Shown here: positions 43,483 to 53,745 of the stretch, in pieces
Layout of the letters: the number at the start of each line of letters is the position of its first letter
Numbering within the stretch: position 1 is the stretch's first letter
Source: Luidia sarsii
Taxonomy: Eukaryota; Echinodermata; Asteroidea; Paxillosida; Luidiidae
Length of the DNA: 64,000 bases
Direction of reading: 5' to 3'
Assembly (NCBI GenBank): GCA_949987565.1
Contig: OX465107.1
Span: 10,793,721 to 10,857,720, forward strand
Translations under genes and position numbers: made by a program
Notes under the pieces: generated by a model
Database searches by the model: none
Told to the model about the DNA's origin: nothing
What the model saw: the letters and a program-made list of their open reading frames with translations, nothing else

Positions 43483-43905
43483 ATTTACAATGATTTGAAG
43501 AAATCTTTGAAAACAAGAGGGGTGCCGATAAGCAGTGAACCACTGGTGAAGGCGTGAATAATACGCATTGTTGAACGTCACAATATGTGAATGATATACG
43601 GCGTTTACAAAGATTTTAAGAAATCTTTGAGAAGAGGGGTGCCGATAACTAAGTGAACCGCTGGTGAAAGCGTGGATAATACGCATTGTTAAACGGCACA
43701 ATGTGAACGATATACGGCGTTTACAATGATTTGAAGAAATCTTTGAGAACAAGAGGGGTGCCGATAGTGAACCACTGGTGAAAGCGTGGATAATAAGCAT
43801 TGTTGAACGGCACAATGTGAATGATATACGGCGTTTACAATGATTTAAAGAAATCTTTGAGAACAGGAGGGGTGCCGAAGTAGTGAACCACTAGTGAAAA
43901 CGTAT
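43483..43905. repeat. About 118-bp tandem repeat, four units
   Basis: Units start with TTTACAA(T/A)GATTT(G/T/A)AAG(A)AAATC near 43483, 43603, 43718 and 43837, and include GAGGGGTGCCGATA, GTGAACCACTGGTGAA and AATACGCATTGTTGAACG. ORFs on the minus strand repeat with this period and are not genes. Confidence 0.9.
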
Positions 43906-45198
43906 TTATTTTGCTCCGCAACTCTTCGAGGTTGAGACACGCGGGTAGCGGTTTTCCGTTTCGTCTTCGTACATCCACACAAGGTCGAACAGCCGGGTAG
44001 GGGAAAATACCTCGTCTGGGCTTTTGATGGGTTGACTGTAGCGGAAGCGAGCGTCTTCTTCCGAAATAAAAAGATAATGCGTGTCCACAACGAGTCAAGG
44101 GGATATATAAAGTCTCGATCGAACAAAACAAACAAAGAACGATGAGGGGGTAATGAGGGACCTACACATCTCTATCGGACCAAACAGAGAGGGGATAACA
44201 AAGAGGGGATAATCGGGGAATTATAATTATTATCTAATAACTCCGTGGCCTTTAACTTGTCCAACTGTAAATTGAATTAAGATGTCAACCATCTGAGACT
44301 GGCTTTTGGATAAGTTTTGTGTCCAAATAACCGTCTTGGAGTAAAAAGGTGGGCTATATAGTTTGATAATCCCACCAAAATCGCGCAGGCGCACCAGTGT
44401 AGGCACTATGTGCTTGTACATACCTTGGCAACTTAACTGTCTTGTCGATACCGTGTACCGATTTTTTTTTATGTTTTAAAAATACATAAAATACAAGCAT
44501 AATTATTAGAAGAAAAACATTTATACTCTACATTCCCTTTTTTTTTTACTTGATCTCGACACGAATGATACTCAAATCCAACAGATCATCATTATATACA
44601 TGTATCATCGTTGATTACTCCCTAATCGACAATAGGGAATCAAAGACAGGAAAGTTCCAAATGATAGTCCCACTCCGTAAGAGGGTCACTGGATTTGCCT
44701 TTGACTATAGAAACTCCCAAATCCATAGGTCACACACCCATTCCCACTCTACCAACCACCTTCCAAGGCCCCACCTTCTAATCCCCACCTTCTTATCCCC
44801 GCATGTAATCTCCCACCTCTAATCCACCACCCTCAGAAAGACACACCCGCTCACACTCCTCAACACCCCTCAGCACCTCCTCAACACCTCCTCAACACCT
44901 CCTCACAGCACCTCCATTCGAGGTAAATTCAGCTCCTCTTATACTACTATACCAAATGCCCTGACTTGTTACAGAAAGAGCATTATTTTTTTCAGTTTGC
45001 TTCTCTCTCTGCGCATGCGCTGATCCGCGATGAAACTATCCATGCTCTGTGATATGCTAGTAAATTTTGAGCACATTTCGGCTTGTTGGGTGACCAAACT
45101 TTTTACCGACTCGGTCAGTTGCTTCTGGCTTTCCACCAGCGCAGAAATATTGGTACCATCGTCAGTTTTAGCGGTAGCCTTATACGATGTGGCAGCTT
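43906..45198. other. Unassigned DNA with a CTCCTCAACAC tandem
   Basis: No recognised gene. CTCCTCAACAC/CTCCTCACAGCAC units repeat at about 44855-44912. ORF 44550-44822 is unrecognised. Confidence 0.4.
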
Positions 45199-45886
45199 AT
45201 TGTTTATACGCGGGGCAATCATTATCAGTTTGTTCTGCATCTGGGAATAATTCCAGCAAGCAGTTCGCGCAACTCAAAAAATGACACATTTCCGTGACTG
45301 TGGAGCAACTTCCGCGACTCGCGCTTAACGGAAGCATCTCGTACCCCCTTAACGAATTGTTCTTTCCGGGTGTTTTCTCGCAATTCGCCCAACGCTTCTC
45401 GCTGTTGTCCATCTGCAGCGGATGCCATCATCGGTCATGTAGCCAAACAAGTGACTCGCTAAATTCAGTCAAAGTTTCCCCTGTCAGTTGATGGCATGAG
45501 TAGAGGGTCTTCGTTAGGTTCTGGACTGTTTTGGATGAGCCAAAGCGCTTTGCTAATATACCTTTAAGTTTAGGGCAGTCATCCCGATCTGCAGGGGGAG
45601 TGCACAACACTTAATTCCTCCATGGCCGTACCCCCCAATAAGTCCAAAGCCGTGTCCAGTTTCTCTGCCTCGCTCAGACCTGTCTGTCTCATATATAGGT
45701 GTAAAGATCGGCTTGCCATTCATCAAATTTTTGGTCACCTGCTTTCTTGAGGTGTCCATTGAATTTCAACAGCCTTGCTGTGGGAATCCTTTGCAGTTTT
45801 AAGTTCTGGAACGCACCTGCCAGGGTTGCAGCTAGGGCCTGATTGCTCTGCAAGATGGCCTCTGCCACCCCGTCCGGTAGAGCCAT
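45199..45886 (-). pseudogene. Gypsy-type LTR retrotransposon gag-like relic
   Basis: The minus strand reads, in order and with frame breaks: 45886-45689 with LAATLAGAFQNLKLQRIPTA, KFNGHLKKAGD and FDEWQADLYTY; 45610-45428 with LKGILAKRFGSSKTVQNLTK, SCHQLTGETLTEFSESLVW and LHDR; and 45431-45225 with KEQFVKGVRDASVKRESRKL and FFELRELL. The pattern of an EW motif, RFG, QL..ETL.EFS..L..L and F..G.R..S.....R is that of retrotransposon gag/PNMA-like capsid domains. No zinc knuckle, protease or RT follows within the window, so this is an isolated fragment. Confidence 0.6.
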
Positions 45887-46130
45887 GGGGGTTTGTTTTT
45901 AGATACGGGCTACACACCACAAGTTTAGTATACACAATGGGGGTTCTGGACCACCCTTGTCTTCATTTGTGGACAACACCTCAAGCGCCTCGCATGACAC
46001 ACAGAATTGGAGGAAAAATTGGGTGAATTCTTCGTGTAAGTGAAGACGATCTCACCTAGCTATACAAGCAGAATTGGGGTAATTATTCGCGTAATTTTTT
46101 ATGTACGACGGCAACCTTTCCGCGGGCATA

Positions 46131-46511
46131 TCACACAGGCGTGCCCGTCGACGGACGAGGTCTGGTGGAATCCGCTGCAGGCTCGTCAACCAAAATTCGC
46201 TCTAGAAGGCCAATGGCTTGTTCCACGAGCAGCTCGAGACAGTCAAGGCTGGAGTAGAGGTCACAGGCAGTTGCTTCCGGCATACCTCTAGCCGGGATCG
46301 GAAGGACAACTTCTCTAGCCGAGACCCCCTTCCATATTCGCTGCAATCTCGTGAAACCTATGCCAAATCGCTTTTTTGCCTCGGTGGCGGTTATATTATG
46401 GCCCCGCAGGTCGCGAAGCTCTTCGATCTGTTCCTCGGACACTTCTTCGGGAACCCCATAATTTCGGATATATGACATTTCGCATAGGTCTAAATGGAGT
46501 ACATAACACAT
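46131..46511 (-). CDS. Small protein with a helix-turn-helix-like segment, element-borne
   Basis: 126 codons on the minus strand. The middle reads EELRDLRGHNITATEAKKRF then GIGFTRLQRIWKG, which has the spacing of a helix-turn-helix DNA-binding domain (A..A.KRFGIG..R...I). The N terminus may begin at MSYIRNYG, twelve residues in. It sits at the left edge of a block of virus-like/Polinton-like ORFs in both orientations. The exact family is not recognised. The frame is intact. Confidence 0.35.
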   Translation of the reverse strand: MCYVLHLDLCEMSYIRNYGVPEEVSEEQIEELRDLRGHNITATEAKKRFGIGFTRLQRIWKGVSAREVVLPIPARGMPEATACDLYSSLDCLELLVEQAIGLLERILVDEPAADSTRPRPSTGTPV

Positions 46512-46664
46512 CCCTATATACTACTTATGCGCACGTCCACTCTTATTAGAGATAATTATGTGATGTATATAGCATACTTGAGGTAGACGTACAACAATGA
46601 AGGGCCACAATATGATGCGCGTGGTTGAAAAGCGGGGAGTATATAGATCTGTGGGACAAGCTGC

Positions 46665-47636
46665 ATGGGGGTGTACTGCAAGTATAGTATACCATATCTT
46701 CGCAGGATCCGCAAATGCAGACCAACCCCCGTGCCGTGCAGATCGTGTGGGAAGGGGATCCACTTAAGCAAGATCCACCTCAGCCTAGTCTGCGGTCGGG
46801 ATGGGGTTCTCTCCCGACACATAGGCCTGAAGAAGAGATGTAGAAAGCAGTTCAGCTTAGTGATGGATCAGCTTCGTGCAAAACACCACCCATTTGAACA
46901 AAATGTAATTCTGTGTATTTACATGTCGATATATGGCGTACGTAGCGAGGGCAAAACTGCCTCAAGCTTAGTTCGAAGCCGCCACAGGCTCCATACCCCC
47001 GGGAATCGGGTGGCCCTTCGATCAAGGCCTCCGCGAAATCCTGAGCCTTGTTTGTTGACGCACCGGAGCGGTCACAATTTATTCCAGATGTGGCACCAAG
47101 CGCCGGGAGTCATCGGGAACTTCCTCAGGGGCTGGGAGATGCACGTGTCTGAAACCCAGAGGGGTGCGCCCTCAGATCAGAAAGAAGCTCGAGGACTCGG
47201 GGATCCGAGCCCTATAGGAGGCATAACATTCCAGCTAGCCCTCAAGGTCCTGCTTCGGAAGGACAGACCAGACGGCAACTCGGAGTACACAGACCCCGTG
47301 CTGCGCCACAAGCAGGAAGCTCTCCTTCGGGCGAGTGAGATCGAGGGAGCCCTCGATCAAGCATTCTCAAGGATCCTAGAAATCCTCGAGAAGTGGAAGC
47401 AGAGAGGGTCTGGTTGGGTTGTAGATCATGTACAGACCCTTTGGCTAGACATCGCGCGCTATCAACCTCTGCGCGGAGGCTCCTGGATCGATCTCCCCGC
47501 GAAGGTGAAAAACAAGAAGGCTTGTGTGAACGTCAAAAACAAGGATAAATCCTGCCACCGCTGGTCGATCAAGGCGAAGGTGTTCCTGGTCAAGCACCAC
47601 CGCGATAGACCTGGAAGCTATCCATCCAACGATTAA
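46665..47636 (+). pseudogene. Polinton/adintovirus-type large replication protein fragment (candidate)
   Basis: A 323-codon open frame. The last third is the informative part, with ALKVLLRKDRPDGNSEYTDP and, near 47405-47560, GSGWVVDHVQTLWLDIARYQ, LRGGSWIDLPAKV and ACVNVKNKDKSCHRWSIKAK. I associate this combination (GSGW, L.L.I..Y.PLRG.S...LP, then NVKN.D..C..W.I) with large proteins of invertebrate mobile elements that continue into a protein-primed family-B DNA polymerase. That link is from memory and unverified. Here the frame ends at 47636 without any polymerase motif, so the copy is truncated. A zinc-ribbon-like CRSCGK..L..CGR near its start (about 46735-46795) could be genuine. Confidence 0.4.
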
Positions 47637-48024
47637 CGTATTTTGTCGTCAGGAACTTTGCCAGCGTCACGTTGGCGAGCTCCAGATCCTTCGCGACCAT
47701 CCCCACTTCGGGGTGTCGCTTGCCACTGCGCAGGAAGATTTTTTTTAGCTTTGTCCCATTGCTGATGGGCGCGCATCCCCTGCGAGTATATAGCTGATTG
47801 GGGATGCCCTCTACCGTCATTTCTACCTTCTCTATTTTCGGGTTGTAGAAGGCAACGGTGTCTCGCGCGAAGGTGGCCGCTGGCTCCTCGAACAGCATCA
47901 GGATCCCCTTTATACTGCCGGCGGGGGTATTAGGTTTATGTTCCACAGGGTGTTGGATTTGTCCTTCACGATTTTGCGGTGCCGGAGAACGCGCTCGTAT
48001 ATAGAGGATAGTCATTCGGCTCAT
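47590..48024 (-). pseudogene. Virus-like structural-protein-type ORF (candidate), truncated
   Basis: 144 codons on the minus strand, convergent with and overlapping the previous frame by 47 bp. It contains GSIKGILMLFEEPAATFARD, AFYNPKIEKVEMTVEGIPNQ and LELANVTLAKFLTTKYV. I believe this belongs with capsid-type proteins of Polinton/adintovirus-like elements, but this is from memory and unverified. The reading is lost after KYVNRWMDS and the protein is far shorter than a capsid protein. Annotated only as a relic. Confidence 0.3.
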
Positions 48025-48117
48025 ATATACTGATTGCGAATCGACCTCCTTGACCCCTAGGGGGTCTCTCAGTCTGCGGTAAGGGTTGAGCTTCCGTCCG
48101 TATAGTTAGAGGAGGCC

Positions 48118-48857
48118 ATGGCTATATTAAACACGTACGGCGAATGTTTAATACGACTCAACATGGACATTGAAATGGATAACGTTGGTGGCCGCACCGA
48201 GGAGGGTGGTCCCTCGGACTATCATGATGTTGAAACTGCGCTTCTGGACGACAATCCCACGCCAGAAGTCATGGTAAAGGCCACCGACAAGTTCCTTGGG
48301 AACGACACGCCCTTATGCAGGTGGTCCAGAGGTGCCGGTTGATGAAGAGGGCCTCGCATCCCACGAATACCGCGACCAGGTCGCGGCGCGATTCGCGGAG
48401 GAGCGGTCAACATACGGACAGCCGGCTAATCTCAAATTTGAAGTATCTAAGGAAGGAAATTTGTGGGTCCAATGACATTGAACTGTTCAAAGAGGTCGCG
48501 GTGCAAGCTGATGCGGTTATCGACGCAACCCCTGACGACACTGATAAGGGAATTGATAATCTTGTATCAACACTCGAGACGCAGATCGATCCTACGTCCC
48601 TGCCGTGGATGGAGATTCTGGGACTCGACAAAACCCTGAAAACAAAAAAGTTGCTCTCCAGGAGGTGATTGAGGGCGTCCAGGGAGATCTTAAGGTTCCT
48701 TCAACGAAGGAACAAGCGGACCAAATTGAGGGTGAAATTCAAAAGCCGAAGAAGAGCTCGCAGCGGTCCAAGAATTAAGCCTCAACTCGCTCAACCTACG
48801 ACTCCGGTCACAGGTCCAACGAATCCGCGAGACGATCAATCGGGTTCTCCATTATAG
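48118..48857 (+). pseudogene. Frameshifted ORF of unknown function in the virus-like block
   Basis: Three frames follow one another: 48118-48342 starting MAILNTYGECLIRL, then about 48327-48474 with EVPVDEEGLASHEYRDQVAA, then 48460-48668 with DIELFKEVAVQADAVIDATP and LDKTLKTKKLL. They read like one acidic protein broken by small indels. Not recognised. Confidence 0.35.
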
Positions 48858-49033
48858 GACACTATACGTTGGCTGATCTGAGCGTATACGGACCTTATTT
48901 CGCGAACAGAGGATCACAATTGCGTCTATCCTCGTCGCTATTGGGATGACAATATCCACCCTCGTTCAGGCTCTGACTGGGGGTGACACACCACCACCCC
49001 ACCTCCTCCCTCCGACAAGGGCGGGTTGAAGGA

Positions 49034-49243
49034 ATGGGCAAAAAAACACCTGCTTTTGGGCGTGGCCTGGCTAAACTGGCGGGTAAAGCGACCGCGGCCC
49101 TTCCGGGAATTATCGGGTCTATCGTTTCCTGGCTCCTATCACTTTTCACACAGACAGCCAGCTGGCAAGGAGAAAATATTTGGGCGATGGTTCTGGCGGT
49201 AGGAGGCCTCCTCTTTGCGGCTGCCCGGGTCTGGCGATCGTAG
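49034..49243 (+). CDS. Small membrane protein, virus-like block
   Basis: From ATG at 49034, 69 codons. A basic N terminus (MGKKTPAFGRGLAKLAGKAT) is followed by a hydrophobic helix (PGIIGSIVSWLLSLF) and, after SWQGENI, a second one (WAMVLAVGGLLFAAARVW). Two predicted membrane segments and a short basic head suit a small virion or membrane-active protein, but no family is recognised. The frame is intact and can extend upstream to 48983. An exact role would be speculation. Confidence 0.35.
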   Translation: MGKKTPAFGRGLAKLAGKATAALPGIIGSIVSWLLSLFTQTASWQGENIWAMVLAVGGLLFAAARVWRS

Positions 49244-49439
49244 AAGCCAAATCGCGGCTAATATTATCGCGAGTACGCCCACGTCCAGGGCCGTTTTTTC
49301 GCCGTCATGCTTTGAGGCCGACCTCGTTGGGATTTGTTACAGGCCTGCAGGTGTAGGGCGCTACCCTCCCCATCGGTTGTACATGACCTTTCTCACCGGT
49401 GTCATTCGCATATTCAGAGGGGGCGTCGCTCACATTGAT

Positions 49440-49860
49440 ATTCCTATTCACATCTACTCTGGTCGGCAGTAGCGACGACTATCTCGTTGTTGTACCCCTC
49501 ATGGTCTCCAATGCGGAGAAGCATATCACTCGGGGCCATGAAGAGCTTAATTCCGAATACAAAGTCGACCTTACTGCTGGCGTTTATGAGTATGTCATTA
49601 TAGTCGACGGTCGAGGTGGGGACCTCGATCGCTGTTTATACAATTAAGGAGTTGAACCTATCCTGTGCCTGGGTTGCTCTGACGGTACCGAGAATGGGCG
49701 TCCCCGTCTGTGCTTGAACCCCTAACCCTATAGAACCCACACGTACGTCCTGATGCTCTCGTTCAACCGCACAAGGCCTCGTTGTGTAAATCCATGCGAC
49801 TTGTCGAGGAAGAATGTAGACCAGGCGTAGTCCGCGTCTGGGAGTAGTATATAAAGAGTA
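49440..49860 (-). pseudogene. Frameshifted minus-strand ORF, virus-like block
   Basis: The minus strand reads STFFLDKSHGFTQRGLVRLN and RTYVWVL, a stop, then VQAQTGTPILGTVRATQAQD. After a frame shift follow AIEVPTSTVDYNDILINASS, FVFGIKLFMAPSDMLLRIGD and GYNNEIVVAT. The beta-strand-like composition would suit a virion protein, but it is not recognised. Confidence 0.3.
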
Positions 49861-49867
49861 TTTCGAC

Positions 49868-50040
49868 CCAGTTGAGGTGGGATTGAGGTTGGATTGATGG
49901 GATTGAGGTGGGATTGAGGTGGGATTGAGGGGGGAATAAGGTGGGATTGAGGAGTGAGGTGTGTGTGAGGTGGGAATTGGGAGTGAGGTGGGCCTGAGGT
50001 GGAGTTGGGCGTGAGGTGGGAATAAGGTGGGAGTGGTTTT
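49868..50040. repeat. G-rich minisatellite (GGTGGGATTGA units)
   Basis: GAGGTGGGATTGA, GAGGTGGGAATAAG and GGAGTGAGGTG units in tandem. Strong G/C strand bias could support G-quadruplexes. ORFs on the minus strand (PTSIPPQSHLNP-type) are artefacts. Confidence 0.9.
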
Positions 50041-50409
50041 GTGACTTGCGACAAGGGAATTGGGATAAATAACTGTCGAAACAGGTGCCTAAAACCAACC
50101 GGAACTCACCAGAACATTCCTTATGTGGTCAACGGGCAATATACAGTTTGAGGTTATTTATTGAATACTTTCACGCTTGTAACAATAACAATAATGAATC
50201 AATAAGTAAAAGAAACGCCGTGAAAAAATAAAACATTAATAAACAACAAAATAACTAGCGAAAGACCGTACGACACTATACGGAGATGTTCCAATCGTGC
50301 AAAGGTGTTTTATAAATCAAGATTTAGTCTTTTGATCATATCATCTATGAGCTCCGTTAAAATGTCGAATACGTTCGTAAAACGACCGACTGAGGTCGGC
50401 AGGATCGAG

Positions 50410-50646
50410 TTACCACTCATTCAGTATTTGGTCAATGATACCGTTCGTGTTCATTCGCTCGTAAGTAAATGGGCCTACGCCAATTAGACGGCTGGTCACC
50501 GCACCAAATACGAGGGCGACTTTTGTCTCATTCACCGACTGCGCGGTTCGCTCATAGTCTTCATCTACATAGTCACTGAGGCAATGATGTGAGGTGGGAA
50601 TATACTTATCATACTTTGCGATAGTACGAAAGACCATTAGTGCCAC
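50410..50646 (-). CDS. Orphan ORF, unknown function
   Basis: 78 codons starting MALMVFRTIAKYDKYIPTSH and including ETKVALVFGAVTSRLIGVGP. Protein-like composition, no recognised family. It may belong to the virus-like block ending near 49.9 kb. It ends next to a palindromic element whose terminal repeat includes its start codon region. Confidence 0.25.
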   Translation of the reverse strand: MALMVFRTIAKYDKYIPTSHHCLSDYVDEDYERTAQSVNETKVALVFGAVTSRLIGVGPFTYERMNTNGIIDQILNEW

Positions 50647-50921
50647 TAAATTTATATATTTTGGCTCATACTAATCCGTTAGTACGGATTATCAATTCGT
50701 TTGTACGGACAACACAAACGGATTACTAATCCGTACAAACGGATTACCAATCCGTACTAACGGATTACTAATCCGTACTAACGATTTCTAATCCGTACTA
50801 ACAGATGAGTAATCTGTATAAACGAATGAGTAACCGTACAAACGAATTAGTAATCCGTACTAACGGATTAGTATGGGCCAAAATATATAAATTTAGTGGC
50901 ACTAATGATCTTTCGTACAAA
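50620..50921. mobile_element. Palindromic hairpin element with 21-bp palindromic array
   Basis: Long near-perfect terminal inverted repeats (GTACGAAAGACCATTAGTGC / CACTAAATTTATATATTTTG on the left, mirrored on the right to TCTTTCGTAC at 50917). These enclose about nine copies of a unit near ACGGATTACTAATCCGTACTA, itself a palindrome. The whole 300 bp can fold back. No coding capacity. Confidence 0.8.
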
Positions 50922-51215
50922 CCCCAACAAACGTAGAAAAAAATGTCACGCAACTTGAGGCAGTCCGTTCTTGGTAAAAACTATGGAGGCTCCCAAAGGG
51001 CGTCTCGCTTTCTATTTAAAGGCATAAAGTAACATGTCCTAATAGGCTTTAAAAAAATAATAAAGGGCAGCTATAGAGAAATTACCAAGAAGGAGGAAAT
51101 GTGTCTCTTGAGTGACACTGGGAAAGGTCATAACTGAAGAAGCAATGAGAAAGAGGATTGTGGAGTTTTGTTAAACGTCACAGAAGAAGACATCAACCAG
51201 ATTAAAAATACAATC
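50922..51215. repeat. Repeat family Y, copy 5
   Basis: It matches Y1 (53742-54770) in the same orientation: ACAAACCCCAACAAACGTAG, GCAACTTGAGGCAGTCCGTT, AAGAAGGAGGAAATGTGTCT, GGAAAGGTCATAACTGAAGA and GAAGACATCAACCAGA. Its outer end is replaced by the palindromic hairpin element. Confidence 0.75.
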
Positions 51216-52917
51216 CCACCAAAAGGGCAAAGAAACCAGAATCTGCTTCCATGGCTGAATCACAATTAGATTGGACCAAGCCGAACAATCACATCCTGCC
51301 TCGATGTATCTTCTGATATGGAAATTAACAAGGATGAGAAATGCTGCGTGTGTCACTCATAGATACCGCCCTACCGTATTTCGTAGCACCTATGAATGGT
51401 TTACTTGAAGATCCAAACTCAAAAAAGTTAAAACTCGGGCCTAAGTGTCGGACGTTTAAACGTTTAACTGTTTAAATGAAAAAATGAAAAAATCCGTTTA
51501 GAGATTTTTCTTAACGTTTAAACGAAACTTAGGGCCTACTGATTATCAAAATATAATTGACGCGATCTGGGTCATTTTTATTTTTCGAACGTTGCTCCGA
51601 AAGCTGTCTTTCCAGAAACGCTTTAGCTCCGCCGGTCAAATCAAAGGAACTCCCCATTTGATCAAGCCAATTTGGTGACCGCATGGCACAGGAGGTGGCT
51701 TTGTGCGTCGGTACTAGCTGTGTGTGCTGCGGCCGCCGGCGGCCTGTTCAACTACATACATACAACACGGGTGCGCCGCTCACATGGTGATAGTCCAATC
51801 ACAACCTTTCATGGCACGAGAGTGAAGCGTCCCTGTCGCGGTGCTTTTAAATAGACCGTGTAACTCTCGTGGTGAAAAAGGTCACGGTACACTTCCGGGC
51901 ACCTCCGCGTCGCCTGCTATAGGATATTAATGCTTGCCCAATTTTTAATGCATTATTACATAATGAAGAAAGTCTCTTTCTAACTAAAAACCCAGATTTA
52001 TGGATTAAGTATATTAAAAATATAAGAATGAGCAAAAAAAAATACACAAAATGAGAATATGGCAGAGAAAACAAATAAATAGAACCCGACCTTCATTTTC
52101 CGGTTGTAAGTACAGGATTGCGAATACGGCCCGACTGTGGTACGCGACGTGAGTATTATTACTTGTATCGCGCCGAAGTTGGTGTGGTTCGCATTCGGGC
52201 AAGAAAAGCGCCCGCCTTGTACTGTACTGTACATGTGGATACCGTACATGTAAACAAAATAATACAAAATCAAAACACAAACGTGAAAACGTGCAAAATC
52301 ACGTACTTTACGCATTGTATTTTAATATTTTATTCCTAAAAGACTATTCTAATATTTTAAACTGCTTCAATCGGCGCGCGATGCAAAATATTTTAACAAA
52401 AAACGTTCGACGCTCCACGCTTTACCTCCTATCCGATGAGCCCGGACGTCAGGAATCTCGCGGTAACACGTACATTCTCGAGGCCAACTTACACGGTCTA
52501 GTTCATGCAGCCAAATCAGTACTCGAATGAAGAAAACAAATAAGATTAAGAAGGAAAACGGCAGGCAACAAACAATTATTGTTTTTTTCCTACGGCCGGG
52601 TGACGCGCTGTTGGGATTTGAAAAACACCACTTCGTGCACATGGCATTATTTTGTATTTCTCTGAAATTGACAAGTTAACCGCCTGCCCGTCTGCCAAAT
52701 TCACGACGGCAACGACGGCAATTGCCGTCATGCTCTCACCAATTGCCGTGCCCTTTTATAGCACATTGCTGCCGTGCGGCCCTTTCGGCCGACGGGTTAG
52801 TTGGGCAGATCGGACTGCCGGCCAGCGCTGGCCGTTAGCACAGCGCGCAAGACTGCTGTGTGCAGCACACACCATGGAAGCTTCACCGTACCGTGCGCAC
52901 TGCCAGCTAAACATTGC
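51216..52917. other. Unassigned DNA
   Basis: No gene recognised. Notable words are a (CGTTTAAAC)-type repeat near 51448-51535 and a TTGCCGT(C/G)-rich stretch (52700-52780) that resembles part of repeat family X. Confidence 0.4.
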
Positions 52918-53205
52918 GCAGTTTCGTGTCAACGAACTTTTCCTCTTTGGGTACCAGTGAATCTTGGACATCGCTGGCTGTACTAAACAACGGGTACCAA
53001 CGGTAGTTGGGAGCGATTTACGTTGCACGATAGATAGATTGCGCAATAACACGTGGTTGGGTTGCGTGTGAAAGTAGAATCATAGAGCTGTAAAATGTTT
53101 GCGCGTTCGATCGAGGATTCCTTTTAACCAGGCCCCGAAAGGAGAAAGCCATACGGCAAAACGAGCTACAATTACTACACGATACAGCACAAAAATGTCG
53201 CACTC
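52918..53205. repeat. Repeat family X, copy B (partial)
   Basis: It shares GTGTCAACGAACTTTTCCTC, GGGTACCAGTGAATCTTGG, AACACGTGGTTGGGTTGC and CACGATACAGCACAAAAATG with copies A and C, then diverges. Confidence 0.75.
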
Positions 53206-53569
53206 AAATAAATAGAGCTCATTACCAAAGAGGTCAACTTCAGTTCGAAGTGCCCGGATGTCAGTAGCAATCGCGCGTAATATGAATGGGGGAAAGGTAT
53301 AGCCGAAAGGTTGTGAATGCGGAAACTAATATGTTATAGAAATGTTTTTTTAGTAATGAAAGGAAAGGCCATCAATACCTCAAGGGATTGGCCCCATAGA
53401 GATCCACGCATTTGCACCTCTTTGGTAATGGCGTCGCAGTCCCCTTTGTCGGCACGCGTCAGGCGATGAGTGCGAACTCGAGTTTATTTATAGAGCTCTA
53501 CGATAAAAGTCCACACACGTGGTGCGCGCGCAGGTCATCGCCCTGTGAAGAGCAGACGAGTACTGTACA
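53206..53569. other. Unassigned DNA ending in a hairpin-family loop fragment
   Basis: Single-copy-looking to about 53505. Then GTCCACACACGTGGTGCGCG and CAGGTCATCGCCCTGTGAAG match the arm tip and loop of the hairpin element at 57408-58299. Confidence 0.5.
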
Positions 53570-53745
53570 ATGTACATGTACATACGTACATGTACAGTAC
53601 ATGTACATGTACAGTACATGTATATGTACAGTACATGCATTACACGAACCCGAACCAGGACGCTCCGTACACACACATTAAATGTGTACAGTGCGCATGT
53701 ACTGTACATGTACATGTACGTGTACGGGTAGACTGTACATGTATC
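53570..53745. repeat. GTACATGTAC microsatellite tract
   Basis: Dense TGTACATGTACA words on both sides of a short unique stretch (53640-53690). Lies next to a hairpin-family loop fragment and repeat Y1. Confidence 0.85.

Noticed and set aside
43402..44135. Overlapping minus-strand ORFs of 60-137 codons
   Set aside because: They follow a 118-bp tandem repeat (AFTSGSLS recurring) and have no domain.
51672..51854. 60-codon frame resembling a signal-anchor protein
   Set aside because: It opens at a TTG, not an ATG, and has no supporting context.
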